Notes under the pieces: generated by a model | Told to the model about the DNA's origin: nothing | The model's input: only the letters and a program-made list of their open reading frames with translations | Database searches by the model: none | Position numbers and translations under genes: made by a program | NCBI GenBank assembly: GCA_036266195.1 | Contig: DATANP010000271.1 | Span: 1-8,736, forward strand | DNA from: DATMER01 sp036266195 | GTDB taxonomy: Bacteria > Acidobacteriota > Thermoanaerobaculia > Multivoradales > UBA5704 | Reading direction: 5' to 3' | DNA length: 8,736 nt | Part shown: in pieces, positions 1-6,919 of the stretch | Position numbering within the stretch: position 1 is the stretch's first letter | Layout of the letters: each line of letters starts with the position of its first letter

Positions 1-1
1 C

Positions 2-556
2 GTGATCTTCAGCTCGGGCAACGGCATCGCCCGGGTGGACGACCTCTGGTTCGAGCACGCGGTGGACGAGGAGGTGCTCGACATCCCGGCCCGGCTCTGC
101 CCGGCCGAGGAGATGATCTGGTCGAAGTCGTTCATCCTGGAGAGGGAGCGCTACGACGGCGGCGACGTGGCCCACATCCTGCGCGCCCGGGCGGAGGATC
201 TCGACTGGGACCGCCTGCTCTCCCGGTTCGGCGCCACCCACTGGCCGGTGCTGTTCACGCACCTGGTCCTGTTCCGCTACATCTATCCGGGAGAGGCCGA
301 CCGCATCCCGGCGCGGGTAATGGAGGAGCTCATCCGCAAGCTGCGCAACAGCCAGGACGGGGACGGCGGGGAGCGCCTCTGCCGCGGCACGATCCTGTCG
401 CGTTCGCAGTACCTGGTGGACGTCGAGAACTGGGGCTACCGGGACGCCCGCATCGAGCCGGTCGGGCCGATGACGGAGGAGGAGGTGGAGATCTGGACGA
501 AAGCGGCCGACGAGGAGGTCGGCCGCCCGTACACGGACGTCGAGGACGTTCGCTAG
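2..556 (+). CDS. Nucleotidyltransferase-like protein (DUF2204 type), C-terminal part, 5' truncated
   Basis: The reading frame is open from the window edge, and the GTG at base 2 is probably an internal valine, so the N-terminus is missing. The visible 184 residues resemble the C-terminal two-thirds of a bacterial nucleotidyltransferase-fold family (DUF2204). Recognisable stretches are the PAEEMIWSKSFILERERYDG segment (about residues 34-53), the DVAHILRA helix, LDWDRLLSRFG, the hydrophobic HWPVLFTHLVLF helix, and a C-terminal SRSQYLVDVENWGY block. This rests on remembered family pattern, not on a search. The catalytic nucleotidyltransferase motif expected further upstream lies outside the window, so activity cannot be judged, and the substrate is unknown. 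The protein is acidic and soluble, with no signal peptide or membrane segment in the visible part. The gene converges on the glutamate dehydrogenase gene and their stop codons overlap in one CTAG. Confidence 0.7.
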   Translation: MIFSSGNGIARVDDLWFEHAVDEEVLDIPARLCPAEEMIWSKSFILERERYDGGDVAHILRARAEDLDWDRLLSRFGATHWPVLFTHLVLFRYIYPGEADRIPARVMEELIRKLRNSQDGDGGERLCRGTILSRSQYLVDVENWGYRDARIEPVGPMTEEEVEIWTKAADEEVGRPYTDVEDVR

Positions 557-1842
557 GGCCAGATGCCGCGGTCCAGGGCCACGCGGGCGACGCGCTCGAT
601 GGCGAGGGCGAAGGCCGCGGTGCGCAGGTCCACGGCTTTGTTTTTGGAGAGCCGGTCCCGGGTGTCGAGCACCGCGTCCGTGGCGCGCTCCATCCTGGAC
701 CGGAGCTTGGTCTGGACCTCGTCCAGGCTCCACTGCTCGTTCTCGTTGTTCTGCACCCACTCGTAGTAGCTGACCGTGACCCCGCCCGAGTTCGCCAGGA
801 TGTCGGGCAGGACCGGGATGCCCCGTTCGAGCAGGGTGCGGTCGGCCGCCGGGGTGGTGGGGCCGTTGGCGGCCTCGACCACCAGCCGGGCCTGGATGCG
901 GGCCGCGTTGTCGCCGCGGATCTGGTTCTCCAGCGCGGCCGGGATCAGGATGTCGCAGGGCACCTCCAGGAGATCCTCGTTGGAGACGTCCCGCGCCCCT
1001 TCGAAGCCGGCCACGGAGCCGGTCTTCTCCTTGTGATCGTTGAGCCTGGCCGGATCGAGCCCCTCGGGCCGGTGGATGCCGCCCTTCGAGTCGCTCACCG
1101 CGACGATCTTCGCGCCGGCCCCGGCGAACAGCTCGGCCGCGATGGCTCCGGCGTTGCCGAACCCCTGGATGGCGACCGTGGCGCCGTCGAGCGATTCCAG
1201 TCCGGGGACCAGCCCGCGGCCGAGCGCCCGCCGGGTGACGTAGAGCGCGCCCTGGGCCGTGGCTTCGCGGCGCCCGAGCGAGCCGCCGATGCCGAGCGGC
1301 TTGCCGGTCACGACCGGCAGATTGTTGCTGCCCGGGTGCATCATCTGGTACGTGTCGTAGATCCAGGCCATGGTCTGGGCCGTGGTGTTCACGTCCGGGG
1401 CCGGAATGTCGGTATGGGGCCCGATGGTGTCGCCCAGCTCGGAGATGAAGCGCCGGGTGATCCGCCGCAATTCGTTCACGCTCAGGCTCTTGGGGTCGCA
1501 GACGATGCCCCCCTTGGCGCCGCCGAAGGGCACGTCGGCCACGGCGCACTTCCAGGTCATCCAGGAGGCCAGGGCGCGTACCTCGTCCTCGGTCACGTCC
1601 GGGTGGTAGCGGATGCCCCCCTTGCCCGGGCCGCGCACCCGGCTGTGGAGCGCCCGGTAGCCGGTGAAGGTACGGACCGAGCCGTCGTCCATCTCCACCG
1701 GGAAGTGGACGGTGATCACCCGGGCCGGAGATTTCAGGAAGTCCATCAGCCCGTTGCGGACCAGGGAGACGTAGGGCGCCGCCTGGTCGAACTGGTGCTG
1801 CGCGATGCGGAACGGGTTGAGGTCCTCGGACGCGTCGGTCAT
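553..1842 (-). CDS. gdhA: Glutamate dehydrogenase (NAD(P)-dependent, hexameric type)
   Basis: Catalyses reversible oxidative deamination of glutamate to 2-oxoglutarate and ammonia in the cytoplasm. The 429-residue length is normal for the small hexameric class. The substrate-binding lysines are visible as Lys74 (GPGKGGIRYHP) and Lys98 (MTWKCAVADVPFGG), with the catalytic lysine Lys110 in GGAKGG and the catalytic aspartate Asp150 in DIPAPDVNT. The spacing of 24, 12 and 40 residues equals that of Lys89/113/125 and Asp165 in the clostridial enzyme. The Rossmann domain has GFGNAG at 227-232, and the family block DILANSGGVTVSYYEW lies at 347-362. VAVSDSKGG after the second strand is usual in NAD-preferring or dual-specific members, but cofactor choice is not certain. 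The start at 1842 is chosen because MTDASEDLNP follows AGGAGG four bases upstream; the open frame to 1968 is cupin sequence read in another phase. The start overlaps the cupin stop as ATGA, which suggests translational coupling. Confidence 0.96.
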   Translation of the reverse strand: MTDASEDLNPFRIAQHQFDQAAPYVSLVRNGLMDFLKSPARVITVHFPVEMDDGSVRTFTGYRALHSRVRGPGKGGIRYHPDVTEDEVRALASWMTWKCAVADVPFGGAKGGIVCDPKSLSVNELRRITRRFISELGDTIGPHTDIPAPDVNTTAQTMAWIYDTYQMMHPGSNNLPVVTGKPLGIGGSLGRREATAQGALYVTRRALGRGLVPGLESLDGATVAIQGFGNAGAIAAELFAGAGAKIVAVSDSKGGIHRPEGLDPARLNDHKEKTGSVAGFEGARDVSNEDLLEVPCDILIPAALENQIRGDNAARIQARLVVEAANGPTTPAADRTLLERGIPVLPDILANSGGVTVSYYEWVQNNENEQWSLDEVQTKLRSRMERATDAVLDTRDRLSKNKAVDLRTAAFALAIERVARVALDRGIWP

Positions 1843-2261
1843 CGATCCTCCTGCGGCTCCCAGCCGGGTGGAGCCAGCTCGAAATGGGTGAACCGGAAGG
1901 CGGGCGCCACGGTGCAGCCCACCAGAACCCAGGAGTCTTCGCCGGGGAGAGGTCTGGCACTCTGCCACACTCCTGCGGACACCACAACCTGGGGCACCTC
2001 GCCGGCCGCGAGGTCCGGGCCGAGCCGGATGACGGTCCTGCCCTGGCCCGTGGAAATGGACAGCTCCAGCGTCGTGCCGGCATAGTGGTGCCAGATCTCG
2101 GGCGCGTTCTGCCGGTGCCAGGCCGAAGAGTCGCCCTCGCGCAGCAGGTAGTAGATGGCTGTGCTCGCGGGCTCGCGGAAGGTCTCCCTGTAGAAACCGC
2201 CTTCGGGATGGGGAGTGAGGCCGAGGCGGCGGATGACCTCCTCGGCCGTCATACCCTTCAC
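1839..2261 (-). CDS. DUF985 family cupin (Cupin_5) protein
   Basis: A 140-residue single-domain cupin of the DUF985 family. Family signatures appear in order: LGLTPHPEGGFYRETFR (residues 13-29), IYYLLREGDSSAWHR (36-50), EIWHHYAG (55-62), GVWQSARPLP, and near the C-terminus WVLVGCTVAPAFRFTHFELA. The fold is a double-stranded beta-helix. The histidines in the WHR and WHHY motifs would line the barrel, but no reaction is established for the family to my knowledge. There is no signal peptide, so it is expected in the cytoplasm. The start is ambiguous. GTG at 2261 overlaps the upstream stop as GTGA and has AGGG six bases before it. ATG at 2252 begins the more usual MTAEEVIRRLGL but has AAGGG only one base away, too close to act. 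I chose GTG. The gene ends in the ATGA overlap with glutamate dehydrogenase. Why a cupin sits between these two genes is not evident. Confidence 0.9.
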   Translation of the reverse strand: MKGMTAEEVIRRLGLTPHPEGGFYRETFREPASTAIYYLLREGDSSAWHRQNAPEIWHHYAGTTLELSISTGQGRTVIRLGPDLAAGEVPQVVVSAGVWQSARPLPGEDSWVLVGCTVAPAFRFTHFELAPPGWEPQEDR

Positions 2262-3013
2262 GAGCAGCCCTGCGCCGGACAGGGCTCGATCCGGTAGCGC
2301 AGGGTGAGGCTGGCGTCGACTCCGACCTGGCCGGCGGAGACCGGGGTGCTCATGTCCGCGGTCATGGACTCCATGGCCATGCGGGAGCGCACCGGGGTGA
2401 ACACGGTCACGCCCCCTTCGACCGCCTCGACGATCTCCGCCAGGCGGACGTTCAGGGCCTTGGCGAGCGCGGCGGCCTTGGCGCGGGCCGCGGCCGCGGC
2501 CTTGGCGAGGGCGTCGGCCCGGGCGGCCTCGTCGTTCTGGAGGCCGAAGCTCACGCCGTCCAGCCGGTTGGCCCCGGCGGCGAGCCCGGCGTCCACGGCC
2601 GGTCCCACCTGGTCCATCTTCGTGAGCCGGATGGAGACCACGTTCGACGCCTGGTAGCCCACGATGCGCGGCTCGCGCGGCTCGCCGCCGCGTTCCGGCG
2701 CCTCCTGGCCGTAGACCGGGCTCAGGTTGAGCTCGGAGGTCTGGATCTCCTTGTCGGGGACGCCGAGCTTGCGCACGGCGGCCAGGATCGCGTTGGCGGT
2801 CTGGTTGACCTGCTGCATGGCGGCCTGGGCGGTGGGGGCCTGGGCCAGGACTCCGAGGCGCACGGTGGCCTCGTCGGGATCGACCCGCGAGCTGCCGCTG
2901 CCCTGGACGCTCAGGACGGGGACGACGGGCTCGGAGAGAGCCTGGGCGGTCTGCGCCGGCAACGGACCTGTCAGGGCGAGAGCGGCGGCAAGGGCCAGGG
3001 TGATGGTTTTCAT
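2258..3013 (-). CDS. Secreted SIMPL (DUF541) domain protein
   Basis: A 251-residue exported protein. Residues 1-25 form a signal peptide: MKTITLALAA start, hydrophobic core, likely cleavage after the AQA at 23-25. The rest matches the SIMPL/DUF541 family. LSVQGSGSSRVDPDEATVRLG (34-54) is the typical first strand pair. VNQTANAILAAVRKLGVPDKEIQTSELNLSPVY (69-101) is the helix and strand, then comes YQASNVVSIRLTKMDQVGPAVDAGLAAGANRLDGVSFGL. An Ala/Lys/Arg-rich helix (162-187) follows. Family members are periplasmic or envelope proteins of ill-defined role, sometimes linked to oxidative stress or outer-membrane integrity. AAAGGAGG five bases before the ATG makes this start strong. A TATACT box at 3036-3041 (minus) could be a -10 element, but no -35 match lies at normal distance. 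An odd detail is the C-terminal tail with two cysteines (Cys245, Cys250). The stop overlaps the cupin start, so it is the first gene of a three-gene operon. Confidence 0.93.
   Translation of the reverse strand: MKTITLALAAALALTGPLPAQTAQALSEPVVPVLSVQGSGSSRVDPDEATVRLGVLAQAPTAQAAMQQVNQTANAILAAVRKLGVPDKEIQTSELNLSPVYGQEAPERGGEPREPRIVGYQASNVVSIRLTKMDQVGPAVDAGLAAGANRLDGVSFGLQNDEAARADALAKAAAAARAKAAALAKALNVRLAEIVEAVEGGVTVFTPVRSRMAMESMTADMSTPVSAGQVGVDASLTLRYRIEPCPAQGCS
2268..2271 (-). promoter_or_regulatory. Ribosome binding site supporting the GTG start of the cupin gene
   Basis: AGGG on the minus strand lies six bases before the GTG at 2261 and inside the final codons of the SIMPL gene. The alternative ATG at 2252 has a purine run ending one base from the codon, so this short site decides in favour of GTG. 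It is weak compared with the AGGAGG before the dehydrogenase, which fits initiation that depends on ribosomes terminating on the upstream gene. Confidence 0.45.
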
Positions 3014-3053
3014 CCACGCCTCCTTTCCGCGCCCAAGTATATGGGTGGGAGGC

Positions 3054-3076
3054 CCCCGGCGGGTGTGCCGCCGGGG
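3054..3076. other. G+C-rich inverted repeat between two minus-strand genes
   Basis: CCCCGGCGG (3054-3062) and CCGCCGGGG (3068-3076) are perfect 9-base arms around a 5-base GTGTG loop. It lies 17 bases downstream of the small membrane protein gene and about 40 bases upstream of the SIMPL start. It could end or pause transcription of the upstream gene, or protect an RNA end. No T-run follows on the minus strand, so a standard intrinsic terminator is not supported. Confidence 0.4.
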
Positions 3077-3092
3077 AGGCTGCCGGGAGGCG

Positions 3093-3356
3093 TCAGCGCT
3101 TCTTGCCGTGGGGATCGATTCCGGGCGTCTGCGTCATGCCGCGGCCGGACCAGGTCGTGAGCTCCTTGCGGAGCAGGTAGACCGTCACGCCGGCGGCGAC
3201 GACGGTCGCCCCGGAGAGCCAGATGCCCAGCTCGAAGTTGACGTGCAGGAGGATGAGCGCCAGCAGGCTCAGGATGAAGGTGGCGACGGCTGCGACCATC
3301 ACGGGCTTCGGACGAGGGGGGATCTCGGGTACGACCACGCCGGGTTTGTCAGACAT
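3093..3356 (-). CDS. Small two-helix inner-membrane protein, function unknown
   Basis: An 87-residue protein that I do not recognise as a named family. The N-terminal 18 residues are Pro-rich and polar (SDKPGVVVPEIPPRPKP). Two hydrophobic segments follow, about residues 19-38 and 42-62, joined by a very short turn containing VNFE, so it should form a membrane hairpin. The C-terminal 25 residues are polar and basic, ending in HGKKR. With two helices, both termini face the same side, and the basic tail suggests the cytoplasm. The start at 3356 is chosen because AGGAG lies seven bases before the ATG. The open frame runs upstream to 3431 but that extension overlaps the CHAT gene end and has no ribosome binding site. 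A sigma70-like promoter sits just upstream, so it is probably transcribed independently of the CHAT gene, which lies 61 bases upstream on the same strand. Confidence 0.75.
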   Translation of the reverse strand: MSDKPGVVVPEIPPRPKPVMVAAVATFILSLLALILLHVNFELGIWLSGATVVAAGVTVYLLRKELTTWSGRGMTQTPGIDPHGKKR

Positions 3357-3392
3357 AAAAAATCTCCTCTCCTCAAGAGAAACGACTGGCGG

Positions 3393-3421
3393 ACTATACG
3401 CCGGGTCGGCGCCCTTCTCAC
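3393..3421 (-). promoter_or_regulatory. Candidate sigma70-type promoter of the small membrane protein gene
   Basis: On the minus strand GTGAGA (3416-3421, four of six matches to TTGACA) and TATAGT (3393-3398, five of six to TATAAT) are separated by 17 bases. The predicted transcript start is near 3386, which leaves a leader of about 30 bases before the ATG at 3356. The -35 element overlaps the TGA stop codon of the CHAT gene. This is pattern matching in G+C-rich DNA, where an AT-rich hexamer is more telling than usual. Confidence 0.45.
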
Positions 3422-6400
3422 TGGCGCGCAACGCGCCGGGACGTTACGGCTCCAGCCGGTCTGCCGATCAGGATGAAAGGTGCCCAGCGATAGGGATGAT
3501 CGTAACGGCCCTCGCGGATCATCTCCAGCTTGGACAGTCGCAGAGCCTCCGCCTTGTCTCCGCTCTGGCTCAGGTGGCGGTAGAAGCGGATCATCAGGTC
3601 GGAGGTGGAGGCGTCCGACACCTGCCAGAGGCTCACGACCACGCTCGAAGCGCCGGCATAGAGAAAGGCCCGGCTCACCCCGAGGATCCCTTCGCCGCTG
3701 ACGTTCTTGCCCAGGGCCGTGTCGCAGGCCGAGAGCACCACCAGGTCGGCCGTCAGGTCCAGGTTGAAGATCTCGTAGGCCTGGAGCAGGCCCGCGTCAC
3801 GCTCGCCGCCCTGGGTCAGGACGAGGCCGGAGAGCTCCGGCCGCTCCTCGTTGAAGAAGCCATGGACGGCGAAGTGGATCCAGCGCGCCTCGCGCAGAGC
3901 GGGGTTCTCGCGGACGTTCGCCTCGGAGGCGTCGGCGCCCAGGTACAGGCGGACCTGGTCCGAGGGGAACAGGCGGGCGATCTCCTCGACCTCGGCCCGG
4001 GAGGCGGGCAGGCTTCGGAACGACGGCTGTCCGGCGGACTGGCCGTAGTCCGGATCGGCAAAACCCAGGAACAGGAAGAGGCCGCTTCCCGCGGTTGCCG
4101 CCGGGAGCACGCTGGGCTGGGGGCCGCCGAGCTCAGCGAATACGCTCGCCGAAGGGACGTAGGTGACGGATTTCTCCGCCAGGAGATAGGGCAGGTCCGC
4201 ATAGCTCCTCGAGGAGGAGGAGGGCCTGGTGAGCAGGGCCTCGAAGCTGAGCAGCAGCAGGGGGCCGTCCGGCGATACGATGAGGCGCGGCTTGTCGCGC
4301 AGGATCTCTTCGGCCGGGCCGAGAAGGCTCCGGTAGAGCTGGTGCGCCGTGTCCGCATAGCGGCCGAACTGCCGCCGGCCCCCTTCCTCCAGCGCCTCCC
4401 GGAACACCTCCACCTGCTCCGAAAGCACGCCGGCGGCGGGCAGGCGGTAGCCTTCCAGGCGATCGCGGGTCACCACGAAGAGGTAGGAGGACTCGCTGCC
4501 CACGGCATACTCGAGCAGGGCGGTCCGGTCGTCGAGGAGGTCCTGGATGCGCTGCGGCTCCAGGATGGCCGGGTTGCTCACGGCGGCGTAATGGGGGTGC
4601 TCGCGCCGGATCTGCCATTCGACCTGGTCCCGCTCGTCCTCGGCTTCGTCCAGCTCGTCCTCGATCCTGGCGGTCTCCTTTCCTCCCTGGTTGAGGGCGT
4701 CCAGGAGCTGGCCCTGAAGGAGCGAGATCCGGTTGCCGACCTCGTTCTCGCGGGTCTTGAGCTCGGGCGAGATGCCGCGCTTCAGGTCGATCCGGCCCTC
4801 CGCCAGGAGGTCCAGGAGACCGCGCGCCCGGGCCCGTTCGCTGGCGGCCAGAGCCATGGAGAGATGGCCTCCGGCAGGGTCCTGCTCGCGCATCCGCATC
4901 TGGAGGTCGACGTAGAAGTCGTAGTACTCGCGGCGGGAGGCGAAGAACGTGACCCGCTGGCGCTGGCTGGCCACCTTCGGGCGCACGGATTCGATGATCC
5001 GGAGCGACTCCTCGATGGCCACGGCCGCCTCCGCGAGATGCCCCCGGTCGCGCTCCAGGCGGGCGATGGCCGACTGCGCGACCGCCTCGGTATTCAGGAT
5101 CTTGCGTTCGCGGCAGAGGTCCAGGGCCTCGTGGAAGAGCCGGGAGGCCTGCTCTTCGTCGGAGAGCGCCTGCCAGGCGCGGCCGAGCTCCAGGAGAACG
5201 GAGGCTTCGCCGTAGACGTTGCCGATCTCCCGGAAGAGGGCGAGCGCCTGCTCCAGGGACTGCACCGCCTCCCGGGGCTGGCCGAGGGCGATCTTGGCCT
5301 GGCCGGTGCCGTGCAGGGCCATGGCCTCGGCGCGCCGATCCTTGCCGTGGCTCAGCTCGAAGGCCCGGGTGTAGTACTCCAGGGCCTGGTCCGGATGCCC
5401 CTGGCGGTCGTAGACCCACCCGATGTCCCGCAGCGTGTAGGCCTGCGAGGCGCTCCCGGTCTCGGCATGGATCTGGAGGGCCTGCGTGTAGTCCTTGAGG
5501 GCCTGGTCGGCATCCCCGAGGTAGAGGGAGGTCGCGCCCAGGAAGGAGAGCAGCCAGGCCTCCATGGACCGGTTGCCGAGCTGGCGGTGGATCTGCAGGG
5601 CGGAGGTGAACAGCTCCAGGGCCTGCTGCAGCTCTCCCCGGCGCAGGTAGAGGCCGGCCATGTTCTGGAGGACGTTCGCCTCGTCGTTGCGCTCCCCGGT
5701 CGCGCGGCTGAGGTCGAGCGCCCGGCGGTAGAGCTCCAGGGCGGTGTCGCCCTCGCCGCGCTCGCCGTGGATGGCGGCGATGGCGGTGAGGATGAGGGCC
5801 TGCGAGGGGTCGTCCGCGGCCTGCCGGATCTCCAGGGCGCGGTTCAAGGAGGCGAGGGCCTCCTCGGCCTGGCCGCTGGCGGACTGCACCACCCCCAGAC
5901 CGAAGAGGGTGTTCGCCAGCTCCCAGGAGTCCCCGACCTCCTCCCACAGGGCCCGGGACGCCTGGAGCTCCCGGAGCGCCTGCTCGTAGAGGCCCATCTG
6001 GTGGTAGGCCACCCCGAGGTTGTTCCGCGACTGGGCCTCGCCGTCGCGGTCGCCGGTCTTGAGGGAGAGGTCGAGGGCGCGCTCGAAGAAGGAGATCGCC
6101 GTGTTCGTGTCGCCCAGGGCCCGATGGATGGAGCCGATCCGGTTGATGGTCCAGATCTCCTGGGACCGGTCGCCGCACTTCTCCCAGAGAGGGATCGCCT
6201 GTTCGCAGAGGGCCAGGGCCTGGCGCTTCGAGTCCTTGTCCTCCAGGAAGTACCGGTGCTCGGCCTCCCAGTAGAGCCGATCCGCCTGCACCCGCTCGGC
6301 ATCCTCGGGCACGGACGGCCGCAGATCCTCCAGCGTCACCCGGATCTGTCCCGCCTCCTTGCCGGAGACCTCCAGCCGGTAATCGCCCGAGGCGGCCGCG

Positions 6401-6771
6401 ATCCAGGAGAGCAGCTCCGGCGCCTTGCGTCCGCCCGGGCCGTCGACCTCGGCGATCGGCTGGCCCCGGGGATCGAAGAGGCGGAGGACCACGTCCCCCT
6501 TCGACTGATCGACTGCTACCCGCGCGTAGTCGCCCGCGGTCATGGCCAGGGGGTACGTCAGGGCGGCGCCGGCTGCGGTCTTCTCCGTCCGCGGTACGTT
6601 CTTCTCCAGGCGGACGGGTCCGGCCGGTCCGGGAAGCTCGAAGGGGCTGCCGCTGCGGAGGGTGAGCGGAGGCGGAGAGGAGGAGCAGGAGAGCGCCAGG
6701 GCCGCAGCCGCGCCCGCCATCCAGGAGAGGACGCGGGGAGAACGGCAGCGGAGTGCGTGCAGGGTCGTCAC
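3418..6771 (-). CDS. TPR-CHAT domain lipoprotein (caspase-like protease candidate)
   Basis: A 1117-residue multidomain protein. Residues 1-28 look like a lipoprotein signal peptide: basic start, hydrophobic AAAALALS, then Cys29. The lipobox ALSC is imperfect, so an ordinary signal or anchor is possible. Residues about 50-150 form a beta-rich domain resembling a PPC domain (GDYARVAVDQ, VVLRLFDPRGQPIAEVD, SGDYRLEVSG). From about 170 to 600 there are roughly eleven 40-residue TPR units, with repeated A-L-E-L/Y-Y-A-L patterns and LGxxYxxxG. A helical linker with SERARARGLLDLL (644-656) leads to the CHAT domain (about 745-1105). His970 in HFAVHGFF and Cys1016 in VVLSACDTALG form the expected catalytic pair. 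CHAT domains are caspase-clan cysteine peptidases. The start is GTG at 6771 with only a weak AGG nearby. An internal ATG at residue 18 would remove the basic n-region. The gene is divergent from the ECF sigma gene. Substrate is unknown. Confidence 0.93.
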   Translation of the reverse strand: MTTLHALRCRSPRVLSWMAGAAAALALSCSSSPPPLTLRSGSPFELPGPAGPVRLEKNVPRTEKTAAGAALTYPLAMTAGDYARVAVDQSKGDVVLRLFDPRGQPIAEVDGPGGRKAPELLSWIAAASGDYRLEVSGKEAGQIRVTLEDLRPSVPEDAERVQADRLYWEAEHRYFLEDKDSKRQALALCEQAIPLWEKCGDRSQEIWTINRIGSIHRALGDTNTAISFFERALDLSLKTGDRDGEAQSRNNLGVAYHQMGLYEQALRELQASRALWEEVGDSWELANTLFGLGVVQSASGQAEEALASLNRALEIRQAADDPSQALILTAIAAIHGERGEGDTALELYRRALDLSRATGERNDEANVLQNMAGLYLRRGELQQALELFTSALQIHRQLGNRSMEAWLLSFLGATSLYLGDADQALKDYTQALQIHAETGSASQAYTLRDIGWVYDRQGHPDQALEYYTRAFELSHGKDRRAEAMALHGTGQAKIALGQPREAVQSLEQALALFREIGNVYGEASVLLELGRAWQALSDEEQASRLFHEALDLCRERKILNTEAVAQSAIARLERDRGHLAEAAVAIEESLRIIESVRPKVASQRQRVTFFASRREYYDFYVDLQMRMREQDPAGGHLSMALAASERARARGLLDLLAEGRIDLKRGISPELKTRENEVGNRISLLQGQLLDALNQGGKETARIEDELDEAEDERDQVEWQIRREHPHYAAVSNPAILEPQRIQDLLDDRTALLEYAVGSESSYLFVVTRDRLEGYRLPAAGVLSEQVEVFREALEEGGRRQFGRYADTAHQLYRSLLGPAEEILRDKPRLIVSPDGPLLLLSFEALLTRPSSSSRSYADLPYLLAEKSVTYVPSASVFAELGGPQPSVLPAATAGSGLFLFLGFADPDYGQSAGQPSFRSLPASRAEVEEIARLFPSDQVRLYLGADASEANVRENPALREARWIHFAVHGFFNEERPELSGLVLTQGGERDAGLLQAYEIFNLDLTADLVVLSACDTALGKNVSGEGILGVSRAFLYAGASSVVVSLWQVSDASTSDLMIRFYRHLSQSGDKAEALRLSKLEMIREGRYDHPYRWAPFILIGRPAGAVTSRRVARQ

Positions 6772-6919
6772 GACCTGGCGTCCTGAGCTCTTCCAGTGTA
6801 CTCCAGAAAAGGATGTCGGGTTTCCGGCCCGGACTGCGTATACCTCTCATGGAGAGAAGAAAGGAGGACGACGCCCAGGCATTCCCCAGATACCAGGATA
6901 GAAGGATAGGATTGGCTCG
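6772..6919. promoter_or_regulatory. Divergent intergenic region between the CHAT and sigma factor genes
   Basis: These 148 bases must hold the promoters of both divergent genes, and they are less G+C-rich than the flanks. No full sigma70 promoter is visible. On the minus strand, GGAAAC (6820-6825) resembles an ECF-type -35 element, with TACACT (6795-6800) 19 bases downstream. On the plus strand, TATACC (6839-6844) could be a -10 element but lacks a -35 partner. Before the sigma start there is a near-tandem AGGATAG repeat (6895-6901 and 6903-6909) followed by AGGAT (6908-6912), which supplies the ribosome binding site about eight bases from the ATG. A 24-codon frame (6849-6923) overlaps the sigma start. 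Confidence 0.5.

Noticed and set aside
1843..1968. N-terminal extension of the glutamate dehydrogenase frame
   Set aside because: The extra 42 residues are Arg/Gly/Pro-rich, are cupin coding sequence read in another phase, and the AGGAGG before the ATG at 1842 marks the true start.
1033..2085. Plus-strand 350-codon open frame opposite the glutamate dehydrogenase gene
   Set aside because: It is antisense to a very well conserved enzyme and its translation has no recognisable features.
2262..3017. Upstream extension of the cupin frame to 3017
   Set aside because: The extension is the SIMPL gene read out of phase, with a Pro/Arg-rich product. The family begins at about the MTAEE segment, so a fusion is not supported.
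3850..3980. Type III-E CRISPR (Craspase) locus suggested by the TPR-CHAT protein next to a sigma factor
   Set aside because: There is no repeat array, no Cas7-like effector and no Csx30/31-like gene in the window, and the CHAT protein appears exported. Only the analogy to that system is kept.
3223..6786. Plus-strand open frame of 1187 codons antisense to the whole CHAT gene
   Set aside because: It is the mirror of G+C-rich codon usage in the CHAT gene. Its translation is low-complexity, rich in Gly, Leu, Val and Arg, with no recognisable domain, while the minus strand encodes clear TPR and CHAT motifs.
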